DNA of 64,000 bases from CAYJBH01 sp964368815. Lineage in GTDB: Bacteria; Bacillota; Clostridia; Oscillospirales; Ruminococcaceae. The stretch's first letter is position 1. Each line of letters starts with the position of its first letter. A program made the position numbers and the translations under genes. Below are positions 26,444 to 34,634 of this stretch, in pieces. Location: positions 1 to 64,000 of the forward strand of contig CAYJDA010000011.1 of assembly GCA_964368815.1 (NCBI GenBank), read 5' to 3'. A model generated the notes under the pieces. The model worked only from the letters and a program-made list of their open reading frames with translations, made no database searches and was not told the DNA's origin.

Positions 26444-27724
26444 TTGACGTTTTTATCATTAAGTGATAATGCTAAAGCATATATACTTGTGCTGAGCATA
26501 TTTGGCTTTATATTATTGTTAATAGCGCTTATTGCCTATATGGTTGAAAAAAACAAAAGAGCTCGAATGATTTTGCTTAGTTTTTTATTAGCAGCAAGTA
26601 TTATTAATTTCTCCATACTTTTACACCTAAATAAAATAGGCAGAATAAAATATGATATCTCTCTTACACACACATTTAGCGTTATTAATAGCGTACCTTA
26701 CTATGTACATATTGTTCTATGTCTACTTTTTATCTTTTATGCTATATTTTCAATATTTACCCTATATAAAAACAACAAAAATATAATTAACTCCTTTTCT
26801 GTAAAAGAAGCACTTGAAAACCTACCCACAGGTATTGCGTTTATGAAAAATGATGTAGGGTTGTTATTATCAAACCATATCATTCACAATTTATGTAAAG
26901 AACTTACCGGTAAACCGCTGTTAAACGCAGAAACTTTTTGGCAGGATATAAAGAGTTTACAAGTAGGTAAGCATTGTGTTATAAAAGGTACTGAGCCTGC
27001 TTTTGTTTTGTCCGACGGCAATGTATGGCAGTTTTCTAAAAATTTATGTATATACAACAATGATGAATATTACGAGTTCAAGGCAACAGATGTTACACAG
27101 CTTTACAATATAAGTGAATCCACCCGAAATGCGAATGAGAAACTGACATATCAACAGGAAAGGCTAAAACAGCTTACATATATTATTGAGGATAACGTCG
27201 AAAATGGGGTTGCCTTAAATATGAAAATTAACTTTCACGATAATTTTGGAAATCTTTTAACCTTAACAAAAAAGACTTTAAGAGACTCTGATAATATTGA
27301 TGAAGTAAAAACATTAATTGATTATTGGAAAGATTTAAGCACAATTATCACCGAGTTGTCGAGTAACGAAAATCATTGTTTAACGTTAGAGCAGGTTTTG
27401 CTTTTCGCAGAAAAACTTGGATGTGAACTGATTTTAACAGGTGATCTTCCTAAAGATGAGCACAATAAGTTGACAGTCCTTTTATGCATCAACGAAATGC
27501 TTAAAAATGCTTATAGGCATGCAGAGGCTCGTAAAATTATTGTGAATATAACCAACACAACCAGTATGGTTGAATTCACTATATATAACAAGACCAAAAA
27601 TATGCTTGTTGAAATTAAAGAAGGCAGCGGTCTCTCAGGGTTAAGATGGCGAATCGAGCAAACAGGCGGTGAAATGAATTTGTTTTGTGACGACGGCGTT
27701 ACCATGTCGGTTAAACTACTATAA
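26444..27724 (+). CDS. DesK/NarX-type sensor histidine kinase
   Basis: 426 residues from a TTG 7 nt after AAAGGAGG. About three N-terminal membrane spans lead to a PAS-like segment (ALENLPTGIAFM) and a coiled linker. The phosphoacceptor region FHDNFGN matches the HDxxG motif of HisKA_3 kinases. The ATPase N-box NEMLKNAYRHAEA and G-box GSGLSGLRWRIEQTGG are intact. It should phosphorylate the NarL-type regulator encoded 13 nt downstream. Confidence 0.85.
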   Translation: MTFLSLSDNAKAYILVLSIFGFILLLIALIAYMVEKNKRARMILLSFLLAASIINFSILLHLNKIGRIKYDISLTHTFSVINSVPYYVHIVLCLLFIFYAIFSIFTLYKNNKNIINSFSVKEALENLPTGIAFMKNDVGLLLSNHIIHNLCKELTGKPLLNAETFWQDIKSLQVGKHCVIKGTEPAFVLSDGNVWQFSKNLCIYNNDEYYEFKATDVTQLYNISESTRNANEKLTYQQERLKQLTYIIEDNVENGVALNMKINFHDNFGNLLTLTKKTLRDSDNIDEVKTLIDYWKDLSTIITELSSNENHCLTLEQVLLFAEKLGCELILTGDLPKDEHNKLTVLLCINEMLKNAYRHAEARKIIVNITNTTSMVEFTIYNKTKNMLVEIKEGSGLSGLRWRIEQTGGEMNLFCDDGVTMSVKLL

Positions 27725-27737
27725 GGAGGGAAATTAA

Positions 27738-28376
27738 GTGTATAACGTGATGATAGTAGATGATCAGAGTAGCTCGCATGCACTTATGCAGTATGCTATT
27801 ATGCGAAGCGAGGGAAAATATAAAATAACAAAAGCTTTTTTTGATGCAGATAAAGTGGTTGATGAATTAAGGTATGAGCAGGTCGATTTAATACTTATGG
27901 ATATACATACCTTAGGCAAAGAAACCGGAATTAAGGTTGCCGCTAAAGTAAAAAAACTCTATCCTAAAATAAAAATAATCATCTTAACTTTTGTGTTACA
28001 AAAAAAATATATTCATGAGGCTAAAGAAGCAGGGTGCGAGGGTTTTTGGTATAAAGACCATGCCGACATGGACCTGCTGTTAGTTATGGACTGCGTAATG
28101 GAGGGTAAAATATACTACCCTGAAGAACAACCGGTTATTAAGATAGGTGTTGCAAATATTTCCGATTTCACAGCAAGAGAACTTGATATATTGCAAGCAA
28201 AGGTAAACGGACACTCTAACGAAGAGGTTTGTGAGAAGCTTAATATAAAAAGCAGAACGCTGGACACACACCTTAGTAACATAAAAAATAAAACTGGGTA
28301 TAGCAACCTGCTAAAACTTGTTGCCGATGTGGCATCCAAAAAATTTATTATATCAGGCGAAGACGATGATTATTAA
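27738..28376 (+). CDS. NarL/LuxR-type response regulator
   Basis: 212 residues, GTG start with AAGGAGGG upstream. Receiver: acidic pair in MIVDDQ, phosphoacceptor Asp in LILMDIHTLG, Thr in IIILTF, and Lys in FWYKDH. The C-terminal GerE HTH begins FTARELDILQAKVNGHSNEE and continues SRTLDTHLSNIKNK. It is the output protein of the adjacent kinase; target genes are unknown. Confidence 0.9.
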   Translation: MYNVMIVDDQSSSHALMQYAIMRSEGKYKITKAFFDADKVVDELRYEQVDLILMDIHTLGKETGIKVAAKVKKLYPKIKIIILTFVLQKKYIHEAKEAGCEGFWYKDHADMDLLLVMDCVMEGKIYYPEEQPVIKIGVANISDFTARELDILQAKVNGHSNEEVCEKLNIKSRTLDTHLSNIKNKTGYSNLLKLVADVASKKFIISGEDDDY

Positions 28377-28383
28377 ATAGGCA

Positions 28384-28420
28384 AAAAATGTTTCATACTG
28401 TCGTGTATTGATACATTTTT
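28384..28420 (+). terminator. Hairpin after the response-regulator gene
   Basis: Arms AAAAATGT...TAC (28384-28398) and GTAT...ACATTTTT (28405-28420) pair with one or two mismatches and end in a T-run. It lies just after the response-regulator stop. Confidence 0.6.
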
Positions 28421-28631
28421 AATAATTTGAGCACTGCTATAGTAAATGTGTTTAAGAGTTTATTATTTATTATATGCAATAAATATAAAATCAGCGGAAA
28501 AACACGATGTTTTGTTTTTGTTATTCTGGTATACTCTTTTCAAGAATTACGGAAGTTTGGTTATGAAAAAAACATTCTTGTTTTCTGCGGTGAGTGAACA
28601 TTTTGGAGTAGAGTAAAAAGGAGGTAGTATA

Positions 28632-29015
28632 TTGAAAACAATAGCTGTTTATATTCAAAATAAACTATTATCATCGGGAATAACCCATGCTATTGTCGAA
28701 AGAAACCCCAAAATTAATATAGAGATTATTCCAGGTATTGAAAGCTGCTTATCGGTTTGCAGAAGCAACAATGCTGATGTGTTGTTGGCCGAGCTTAGAG
28801 ACTATTTTCCACTTACTTTAGATGATTGGCTAACGAGAGTCGAGAAAATTAAAGAAGCCGTTCCCACCTGCAAAACAGTTCTAATTGTGGACGAAGAAAG
28901 TTTTCCAAAATCAGCTTCGGTTGCCAATTCGGCATTTAAAAATGATGAAATAGATATGTTTTTATACAGCTCCTCAGGGCTTAACTATCTGGTAGATATG
29001 GTTTCCAGTTTGTAA
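28632..29015 (+). CDS. Stand-alone receiver-like protein
   Basis: 127 residues, TTG start after AAAGGAGG. Alternating strands and helices look like a receiver fold (IAVYIQNKLL..., ADVLLAELRDYF..., CKTVLIVDEESF...). The position normally held by the phosphoacceptor Asp reads LLAELRD, and no DD pair is present, so phosphorylation by the usual chemistry is doubtful. It lies between the two-component genes and a zinc-ribbon membrane protein. Function unknown. Confidence 0.6.
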   Translation: MKTIAVYIQNKLLSSGITHAIVERNPKINIEIIPGIESCLSVCRSNNADVLLAELRDYFPLTLDDWLTRVEKIKEAVPTCKTVLIVDEESFPKSASVANSAFKNDEIDMFLYSSSGLNYLVDMVSSL

Positions 29016-29053
29016 TTATTTTTTCCAATAACAATATAATAAGGAGAGTATTT

Positions 29054-31323
29054 ATGGCTAAGTGTAGTAAATGTGGGCTTGAAATGGCCCCTTCATCAAA
29101 GTTTTGTGATAACTGCGGTGCAAAAGTTGAACCATCAGTTACGCCCACCCCTACAATTGAAACTCCCTCGTCGGTAGTCAATCAACAGACAACACAGGGC
29201 GGCTTCGCACCGCCACCTTCGCAGGACAGTTTTACACCACAACCGCCTTCACAGGGNNNNNNNNNNNNNNNNNNNNNNNNNNNNNNNNNNNNNNNNNNNN
29301 NNNNNNNNNNNNNNNNNNNNNNNNNNNNNNNNNNNNNNNNNNNNNNNNNNNNNNNNGCTTCGCACCGCCACCTTCGCAGGACAGTTTTACACCACAACCG
29401 CCTTCACAGGGCGGCTTTGCACCACAACAGCCTTCGCAGGGAGGCTTTGCACCACCACCTCCTTCGCAGGGCGGTTTTGCACCACCACCGCCTTCACAGG
29501 GCGGCTTTGCACCACCACCTCCTTCGCAAACTCAAGCACAGCAACCTATTCAGCAACAGCAGGGGCAATATCAACAGCAACAGCCTATGCAACAACAATA
29601 TCAACCACAGCAACCGATGCAACAACAATATCAACCACAGCAACCGATGCAACCACAACAGCCATTTCAACCACAACCGCCTCATCATAGCGGTGCAAAA
29701 TCAGCAACTAAGCTTAATATCAACAATAAAATGCTTGTTTTTATCGGAATCGGTGTAGCGGCATTAGCTGTTATAATTCTTGTTATTGTGTTAATAGTGA
29801 ATGCTATTTCGGGTGGTGGATCTGACGATCCGAATATCGGAGTTTGGACGGCAGACGAGATAACCATGATGGGCATAACAATGAGCCCCACCGACCTTTA
29901 CGCCGACGGTATAAGTTTAGAGTTAAAATCAGGTAATAAATGCACGCTTTCTTTAGATGGCGACAACTATAATGCCGACTATGAGATAGAGGGCACTACC
30001 TTCACCTTAATTGACGGAAGCGATGAATTCCTCGGCACGATTGAGGGCAATGTTATTACAATTATCAATATGCTTAACATGGGGCTTGATATCAGTTTTG
30101 TTAAGGATGGCATGACACCCGAAAGCTCGGGAGATACACAGGGCACAAACGGCGCAGGAGTTGCTATAAATGAAAATGATTTAACAGGAAAGTATATGCT
30201 TTCAAGCATGACAACAGCAGGTGCAGTCATGAACTATGATGCCATACAGCAAGCAGAAATTGAAATGACGCTTGAGATTACTGGTGATGAAGCACAGCTT
30301 ACCGCTTATGGTGGTACAACACCGGTTGAACTTGACACATCAGCAAAAACAATGGTTTTACAGGGCATTGTTATGGACTATGTGATAGACGGTGAAAGTA
30401 TCGTTGCATCAGGCGAAAACGAAGGATATGAAATAGTGTTTGTGTTCACCGCCGAAAATAGTTCTATTTGGGACGATGCTTCGGATGGCGGAATAAACGC
30501 AACAGGTTTTGTTGCTCCCGGTTACGGCGCAGAGCAAACAGTGCCGGTAGAGACACTCTCCAACCCTTCCGTATGGTATGGTATTGTTACGATTAGCGAC
30601 TACGTTGGCGATGACGATATCTCGGGTGAGTATGAGGCGTGGGGCTATATCGGTTCCGATGAAATCGGTGACTTTTTCGAGCTTTATCTCAATGGATATG
30701 TAGACAATGAAGAACACATCGACTTTATGTCCTTTAACATAGAACTGCACGACTATTCCTTCTTCCCCATCGTAGATGAACATGCTTGGCTTTACGGTGG
30801 TGCAACATTAAAAGAAGAGGACAACACCTGGTATACCCCCAACATAACAAACGGAATTCTTGGTTCCACCTACAATTACGACTATAACGGTGAGAGTTTT
30901 GTTATCGACTTTCAACTTGCCATGGTAGCAGATAGCAATGCCTCCGACTCAACCGATAGCACAGACGCCGGTACAACCGATTCGAGCGAAAGTGCTGACG
31001 ATGGCTCAACCGAGGCCGAGCCAAGCCCTGAACCGGAGACTAATGCACCAAGCCTTACCATGAACGAGTTGAGGGATGTGTATTTAGCAATTCAGGCACT
31101 TAGCATTGATGAAAAATTCTCGCTTACCTACGCAGATGTTTTATCCCAATATTTTAACGGAGTTGAAGGAAATATAACAAATCAGGGGGATACCTTTGTG
31201 TCCTACCAATGGATTTCGGTAGAGTCCGAAACCTCTTTGCTAAACATAACCTTTGATGAAGATGATGACGGTGGTGAGTTTACCTACAAATCCATGTCGA
31301 TCAACAATATTGATTATGAATAA
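29054..31323 (+). CDS. Zinc-ribbon, Pro/Gln-repeat, single-span surface protein with lipocalin-like domains
   Basis: One gene that appears split because a 100-N gap shifts the frame. The N-terminal zinc ribbon has CSKCGLEM and FCDNCGAK. Then come GGFAPPPPSQ repeats (10 residues each), QPMQQQYQPQ repeats, one membrane span (MLVFIGIGVAALAVIILV) and an outside region of about 500 residues. That region contains two lipocalin-like segments (GVWTADEITMMG and LTGKYMLSSMTTAG), an acidic Ser/Thr linker and a final small domain. If the identical 55-nt flanks of the gap are merged, the frame is restored at about 704 residues. AAGGAGAG precedes the ATG. Confidence 0.8.
29257..29356. other. Assembly gap (100 N) in the proline-rich repeat
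   Basis: The 55 nt before the gap (29202-29256) are identical to the 55 nt after it (29357-29411), so two contig ends overlap at a repeat. Removing one copy plus the N run (155 nt) joins both reading frames. Confidence 0.9.
29357..29690 (+). repeat. Coding tandem repeats, 30-nt period, Pro-rich then Gln-rich
   Basis: Repeats encode GGFAPPPPSQ at about 29411-29530 and QPMQQQYQPQ at about 29580-29660. Both have a 30-nt unit with third-base variation. Confidence 0.85.
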
Positions 31324-31355
31324 AACACATATATTAACGTAATAACCAACACATT

Positions 31356-31448
31356 TTGCCGAGCAGAAACTTTGATTATCAAGGCAGAAGCTTGACGACA
31401 ATATATTGTCTCAAAGCAATTTGAATAATCAAAGTTTCTGCTCGGCAA
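31356..31448 (+). terminator. 24-bp perfect inverted repeat with 45-nt loop
   Basis: Arms 31356-31379 and 31425-31448 are exact reverse complements (TTGCCGAGCAGAAACTTTGA... and mirror), followed by a T-run. The loop holds a smaller palindrome, GACAATATATTGTC. It lies after the zinc-ribbon gene and could terminate it. The stem is longer than usual and the loop is large. Confidence 0.7.
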
Positions 31449-31506
31449 TTTTTATCATTTTTCAAATAAATTGGATATAATTTAACATAGTATATAGAAG
31501 GGATTT

Positions 31507-32793
31507 ATGAAAAGATTATTGCTTATCATATTGTCATCCGTATGTTTAATGTTTAGCGGTTGTGCACAAGAAGCGGACACTAACGGCATTAACTCCGCAC
31601 TCTCGCAGTTTGCCGAAAATATAACGGTAGATAGCAGCGAAGAGGTCAATTCTACTTATGAACCTGACTATGAAAAAATATTAATAGATACTCTCGGAGT
31701 TGATTATTTTGAGGGTAGAGCATTAATGAGAGCCGACGACGAGGAGATTTTCGGCGAAATTTGTGCTGTTTTTCAAATAGGCACAAATACCGATGAGCGT
31801 TTTACCACCGAAGAATGGCTTGCCGTATCTTTGGAGTCACAAGTTTATAAGTATGATGTGGCTCTCGATGAGTGGTCGCTGTTTATCGGCGATTCTCAGA
31901 GCGCTAATGAAACATCTTCTGTATCAATCGAGAACTGTATTTACGCATTAAACGATATTTACAGCGATGAGTTTAGTGCCGAATATTACGATACGCAGGA
32001 CATGATTAAAAAAGCCGTTTACGAAAGCGAAGAGTCTTATAACAACTACGATCCTCCTACTATGTTAATCGGCCAAAACGAAGACGATCCGAGCGGTTAT
32101 TTTGCTGACCCTTCCTATGCAGCTTATATGCCTGTTTATAATTTTAACAGCAAGGCCGAAATAAACGAGCATCTCAGCCTTTACTTCACACAGAAATATA
32201 TAGATAATATACAGCCATCCATCGACCACAATTTTTTAGAGTTTAACGGCGAGCTTTATCTTGTTAGAGGCGGCATGGGCTATGGTGCATACAGTGTTGA
32301 TTTTGATACGATAGATTATTCAGCCATGCAAAACAATACGCTTATAATCGACACTCTCTTTTTAGGCAATCCCGATGGTAAAACAAGGGTGAAATTTGCT
32401 GAGGAAAATGGGACTTTAAAAATTGATAGCGACAACTATTTACTAATGTATGATTTATATTATGTTAATGAAGAGTGGGCACACATTGAAGTTCCGGATT
32501 TCCTTGCATTAACAAGTGATAATATGCTACCTACAGCCCCTGATTTGTTTGAAATGAGTGAAACTCAATCCGACATATACAGTGTTACCTATTTAGGCGA
32601 TTATTACGAATTGTTGCCGGAATATGTTAAACTACTGGAGATCATCGGCTTTAACATAATAATGGACGGATATGAGGGTTTTTATAGTGCAGAAAAATAC
32701 GGGGATGATTATACCTTAACCGTAAATGCATATATGCTTAACGAGGTTGACGGTGTTACCGTAGAACTTATTAAACAGCAAGCAGTAGGATAG
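31507..32793 (+). CDS. Lipoprotein with IseA-like C-terminal domain
   Basis: 428 residues. The signal peptide ends in lipobox FSGC. The C-terminal half (INEHLSLYFTQKYIDNI, then FNGELYLVRGGMGYG) resembles the fold of IseA-type DL-endopeptidase inhibitors and related lipoproteins. Such proteins act outside the membrane, where they can restrain cell-wall hydrolases. Confidence in the lipoprotein call is high; the IseA similarity is tentative. It follows another surface protein and precedes a dockerin protein. Confidence 0.65.
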   Translation: MKRLLLIILSSVCLMFSGCAQEADTNGINSALSQFAENITVDSSEEVNSTYEPDYEKILIDTLGVDYFEGRALMRADDEEIFGEICAVFQIGTNTDERFTTEEWLAVSLESQVYKYDVALDEWSLFIGDSQSANETSSVSIENCIYALNDIYSDEFSAEYYDTQDMIKKAVYESEESYNNYDPPTMLIGQNEDDPSGYFADPSYAAYMPVYNFNSKAEINEHLSLYFTQKYIDNIQPSIDHNFLEFNGELYLVRGGMGYGAYSVDFDTIDYSAMQNNTLIIDTLFLGNPDGKTRVKFAEENGTLKIDSDNYLLMYDLYYVNEEWAHIEVPDFLALTSDNMLPTAPDLFEMSETQSDIYSVTYLGDYYELLPEYVKLLEIIGFNIIMDGYEGFYSAEKYGDDYTLTVNAYMLNEVDGVTVELIKQQAVG

Positions 32794-32851
32794 TTACAAA
32801 CCTCGTATAACTCAATCTATTTAGGCTTGCAAAAATTTAGGGAGGAAGTTA

Positions 32852-32965
32852 ATTGAGAAAAATGTGTTCTCGTCACTTTTGCCGGAAGACAAGGTAGAAG
32901 CAATCAAATCCATAATGAAAAAAACTACAGGTGTATGCATGGTTAGCGACGGAGTTATCAGCTAA
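32852..32965 (+). CDS. Short ORF with possible ATT start, or frameshifted gene remnant
   Basis: A 37-codon frame follows an excellent ribosome site (GGAGGA at 32841-32846). It reads EKNVFSSLLPEDKVEAIKS and continues to a Cys-containing end, GVCMVSDGVIS. It has no in-frame ATG/GTG/TTG at the right distance; ATT at 32852 is 5 nt from the ribosome site. The TTG one base later opens a frame that stops after 14 codons. Either a rare ATT start or a one-base deletion is possible. No family recognised. Confidence 0.4.
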   Translation: MEKNVFSSLLPEDKVEAIKSIMKKTTGVCMVSDGVIS

Positions 32966-32969
32966 TTAC

Positions 32970-32997
32970 TTGACTATTGTATTTAATTATGTATAAT
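32970..32997 (+). promoter_or_regulatory. Sigma-A promoter of the dockerin-SGNH gene
   Basis: -35 TTGACT (32970-32975), 16-nt spacer and -10 TATAAT (32992-32997), about 50 nt before the ATG. Confidence 0.7.
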
Positions 32998-33047
32998 TAT
33001 CTATGATTACTTTAAATATAACATAATAATAAACGGAGTGTTAATAT

Positions 33048-34415
33048 ATGGTTGCACCTTTAAATAAATCAATTAAACGAGCTATTGGTTTCATCTTGGT
33101 TATGGCTATTGTCTTATGCATTATGCCAACATCAAATGATGTAAACGCGCAAGAAAATCAAAACGTAACTTTTCCCGGTTTAGCAGGAAAAAAAGTTTCT
33201 ATTTTAGGAGATTCACTTACTTCCTTCAAAGGAACAGCCTCTAACGGCACTCAAAGCACCAGTCACACCACCAGATTTCAGTCTTATGTTGGCACATATC
33301 CGAATGAGCGTAGCGGCATTACCTCTATAAATCAAATGTTTTATGGAAAATTTATTGAAGAAAATAATATGGAGTTATACGTTAACAACTCCATCGGCGG
33401 AACCGGAGTTACTATTAACTACACCTCGAGTCTTGATCAAAATATAACTTTTTTAGGTGGTACTGAAAGCCAGAACAGGATTTTAGGTCTTTGGGACTAT
33501 GATACAAGCAACAACAGGGTTGACCCTGATATTATTCTCGTCTCCGGGTCAGGTAACGACTTTGACCTTGCGCCTTTAGGCGAGTGGGATGGTGACATTG
33601 CGGCTCTTAATGCAACAAGTCATCCCACTACATTTAAGATGGCCTATGCTGTGTTATTGAAACGACTAACAGCAGAATATCCCAATGCCGATATTTGGTG
33701 TATAACACTACAGTCTTTTTCTGATATATTGTCTGACCCTACAACGCAATTTCCCGACAAAAATCTATTTGGGGATACACTACTGACGTATAATCAAGGA
33801 ATAAGAGATGTTGCAAATGCATTTGATGCATATGTGCTTGATCTTGAAATAGCCGTCACTCCCGAGCAATACAATACACATAAATATGATAATATTCACC
33901 CTAACTTACTCGGACACCAGGCCATGTATGAGCAGATGGTAAAAGATTTTTCTAAAATATATGAAACAAATTCCAACGCCGTTATTTCATCACTTGAAAT
34001 AACAAAAGCACCCGATAAAACCGAGTACATAAAAGGTGAACATTTCAATTCTGAAGGTATGATCGTTCGTGCTATATATAGCAATAATACTACAAACGAA
34101 AATTTTACAGATTATAGTGTAATAGATGCAAATGATCTTACACTTGAAGACACTTTCGTTACGATCATGGCAAACAACAGTAATATTAGCATAACCCAAG
34201 CAATTACTGTAAAAAAGCCTCCGATAGCCGGTGATATTAATAATGACAGAATAATTAACGCTACCGATATAATGATTATTATTTCAGATGGAACATATAA
34301 TTCATCCGTACCCACAGGCCATGTTGCAGATATAAACAAGGATAATAAAGTAAATTTTATAGACATTGCCATAATGAGAAACAGCGCAAACTTTGGAAAA
34401 ACGCAAATACTATAA
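33048..34415 (+). CDS. Secreted SGNH/GDSL hydrolase with Ig-like and dockerin domains
   Basis: 455 residues. An N-terminal signal-like segment (GFILVMAIVLCIM) precedes SGNH block I ILGDSLTSF. Further blocks are NSIGGTG, VSGSGNDFDL and the catalytic DNIHPN near the domain end. A bacterial Ig-like domain follows (SLEITKAPDKTEYIKGEHF). The C-terminus is a type I dockerin with two Ca-binding segments, GDINNDRIINATDIMII and ADINKDNKVNFIDIAIM. SGNH enzymes of this type are often carbohydrate or peptidoglycan esterases. The dockerin implies anchoring to a cohesin scaffold, none of which is in the window. Confidence 0.85.
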   Translation: MVAPLNKSIKRAIGFILVMAIVLCIMPTSNDVNAQENQNVTFPGLAGKKVSILGDSLTSFKGTASNGTQSTSHTTRFQSYVGTYPNERSGITSINQMFYGKFIEENNMELYVNNSIGGTGVTINYTSSLDQNITFLGGTESQNRILGLWDYDTSNNRVDPDIILVSGSGNDFDLAPLGEWDGDIAALNATSHPTTFKMAYAVLLKRLTAEYPNADIWCITLQSFSDILSDPTTQFPDKNLFGDTLLTYNQGIRDVANAFDAYVLDLEIAVTPEQYNTHKYDNIHPNLLGHQAMYEQMVKDFSKIYETNSNAVISSLEITKAPDKTEYIKGEHFNSEGMIVRAIYSNNTTNENFTDYSVIDANDLTLEDTFVTIMANNSNISITQAITVKKPPIAGDINNDRIINATDIMIIISDGTYNSSVPTGHVADINKDNKVNFIDIAIMRNSANFGKTQIL

Positions 34416-34416
34416 T

Positions 34417-34440
34417 ATTTCATTGTTTGCAAAATGAAAT
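34417..34440 (+). terminator. Weak hairpin after the dockerin gene
   Basis: 8-bp arms ATTTCATT and AATGAAAT with an 8-nt loop, followed by TTTTG, starting 2 nt after the stop codon. Confidence 0.5.
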
Positions 34441-34505
34441 TTTGCGAAATAATAAATCTTAAATTTTACATCAACAATTTATTTTTGAAAAAATAATAAA
34501 AAGTA

Positions 34506-34534
34506 TTGTAAATTGTTAATATCTGTGTTATAAT
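34506..34534 (+). promoter_or_regulatory. Sigma-A promoter of gltB
   Basis: -35 TTGTAA (34506-34511), 17-nt spacer and -10 TATAAT (34529-34534). The expected start near 34541 gives a leader of about 94 nt. Confidence 0.75.
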
Positions 34535-34552
34535 GCTATAGTAAATATCGAT

Positions 34553-34621
34553 TGACAATGGAGTCATGAACGCAGTGCATTTTTGAAATGCATGTATTGT
34601 GTTCTGACTTTTATTTTTTTT
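34553..34621 (+). promoter_or_regulatory. gltB leader: ANTAR-type hairpin overlapping an intrinsic terminator
   Basis: Hairpin TGAC-AATGGA-GTCA (34553-34566) has a six-base loop with A at position 1 and G at position 4, the feature bound by ANTAR domains. Its 3' arm GTCA is also the base of a terminator: left arm 34563-34582, loop TTG, right arm 34586-34608, then a U-run to 34621 with one A interruption. The two structures are mutually exclusive. An ANTAR protein is encoded at 43259-43831. Only one hexaloop hairpin is visible; a second one (P1) was not found. Confidence 0.7.
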
Positions 34622-34634
34622 GGAGGTTATTAAT

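Noticed and set aside
29357..29690. CRISPR array or non-coding satellite
   Set aside because: The 30-nt repeats are contiguous, in frame and encode GGFAPPPPSQ and QPMQQQYQPQ; there are no unique spacers.
34537..34542. ATAGTA as the loop of a second ANTAR hairpin (P1) before gltB
   Set aside because: It has A1 and G4, but its flanks pair poorly and it lies at or before the predicted transcription start.
34541..34634. Glutamine riboswitch (glnA or downstream-peptide motif) before gltB
   Set aside because: The conserved cores of those RNAs are not visible; the leader is explained by a hexaloop hairpin plus terminator.
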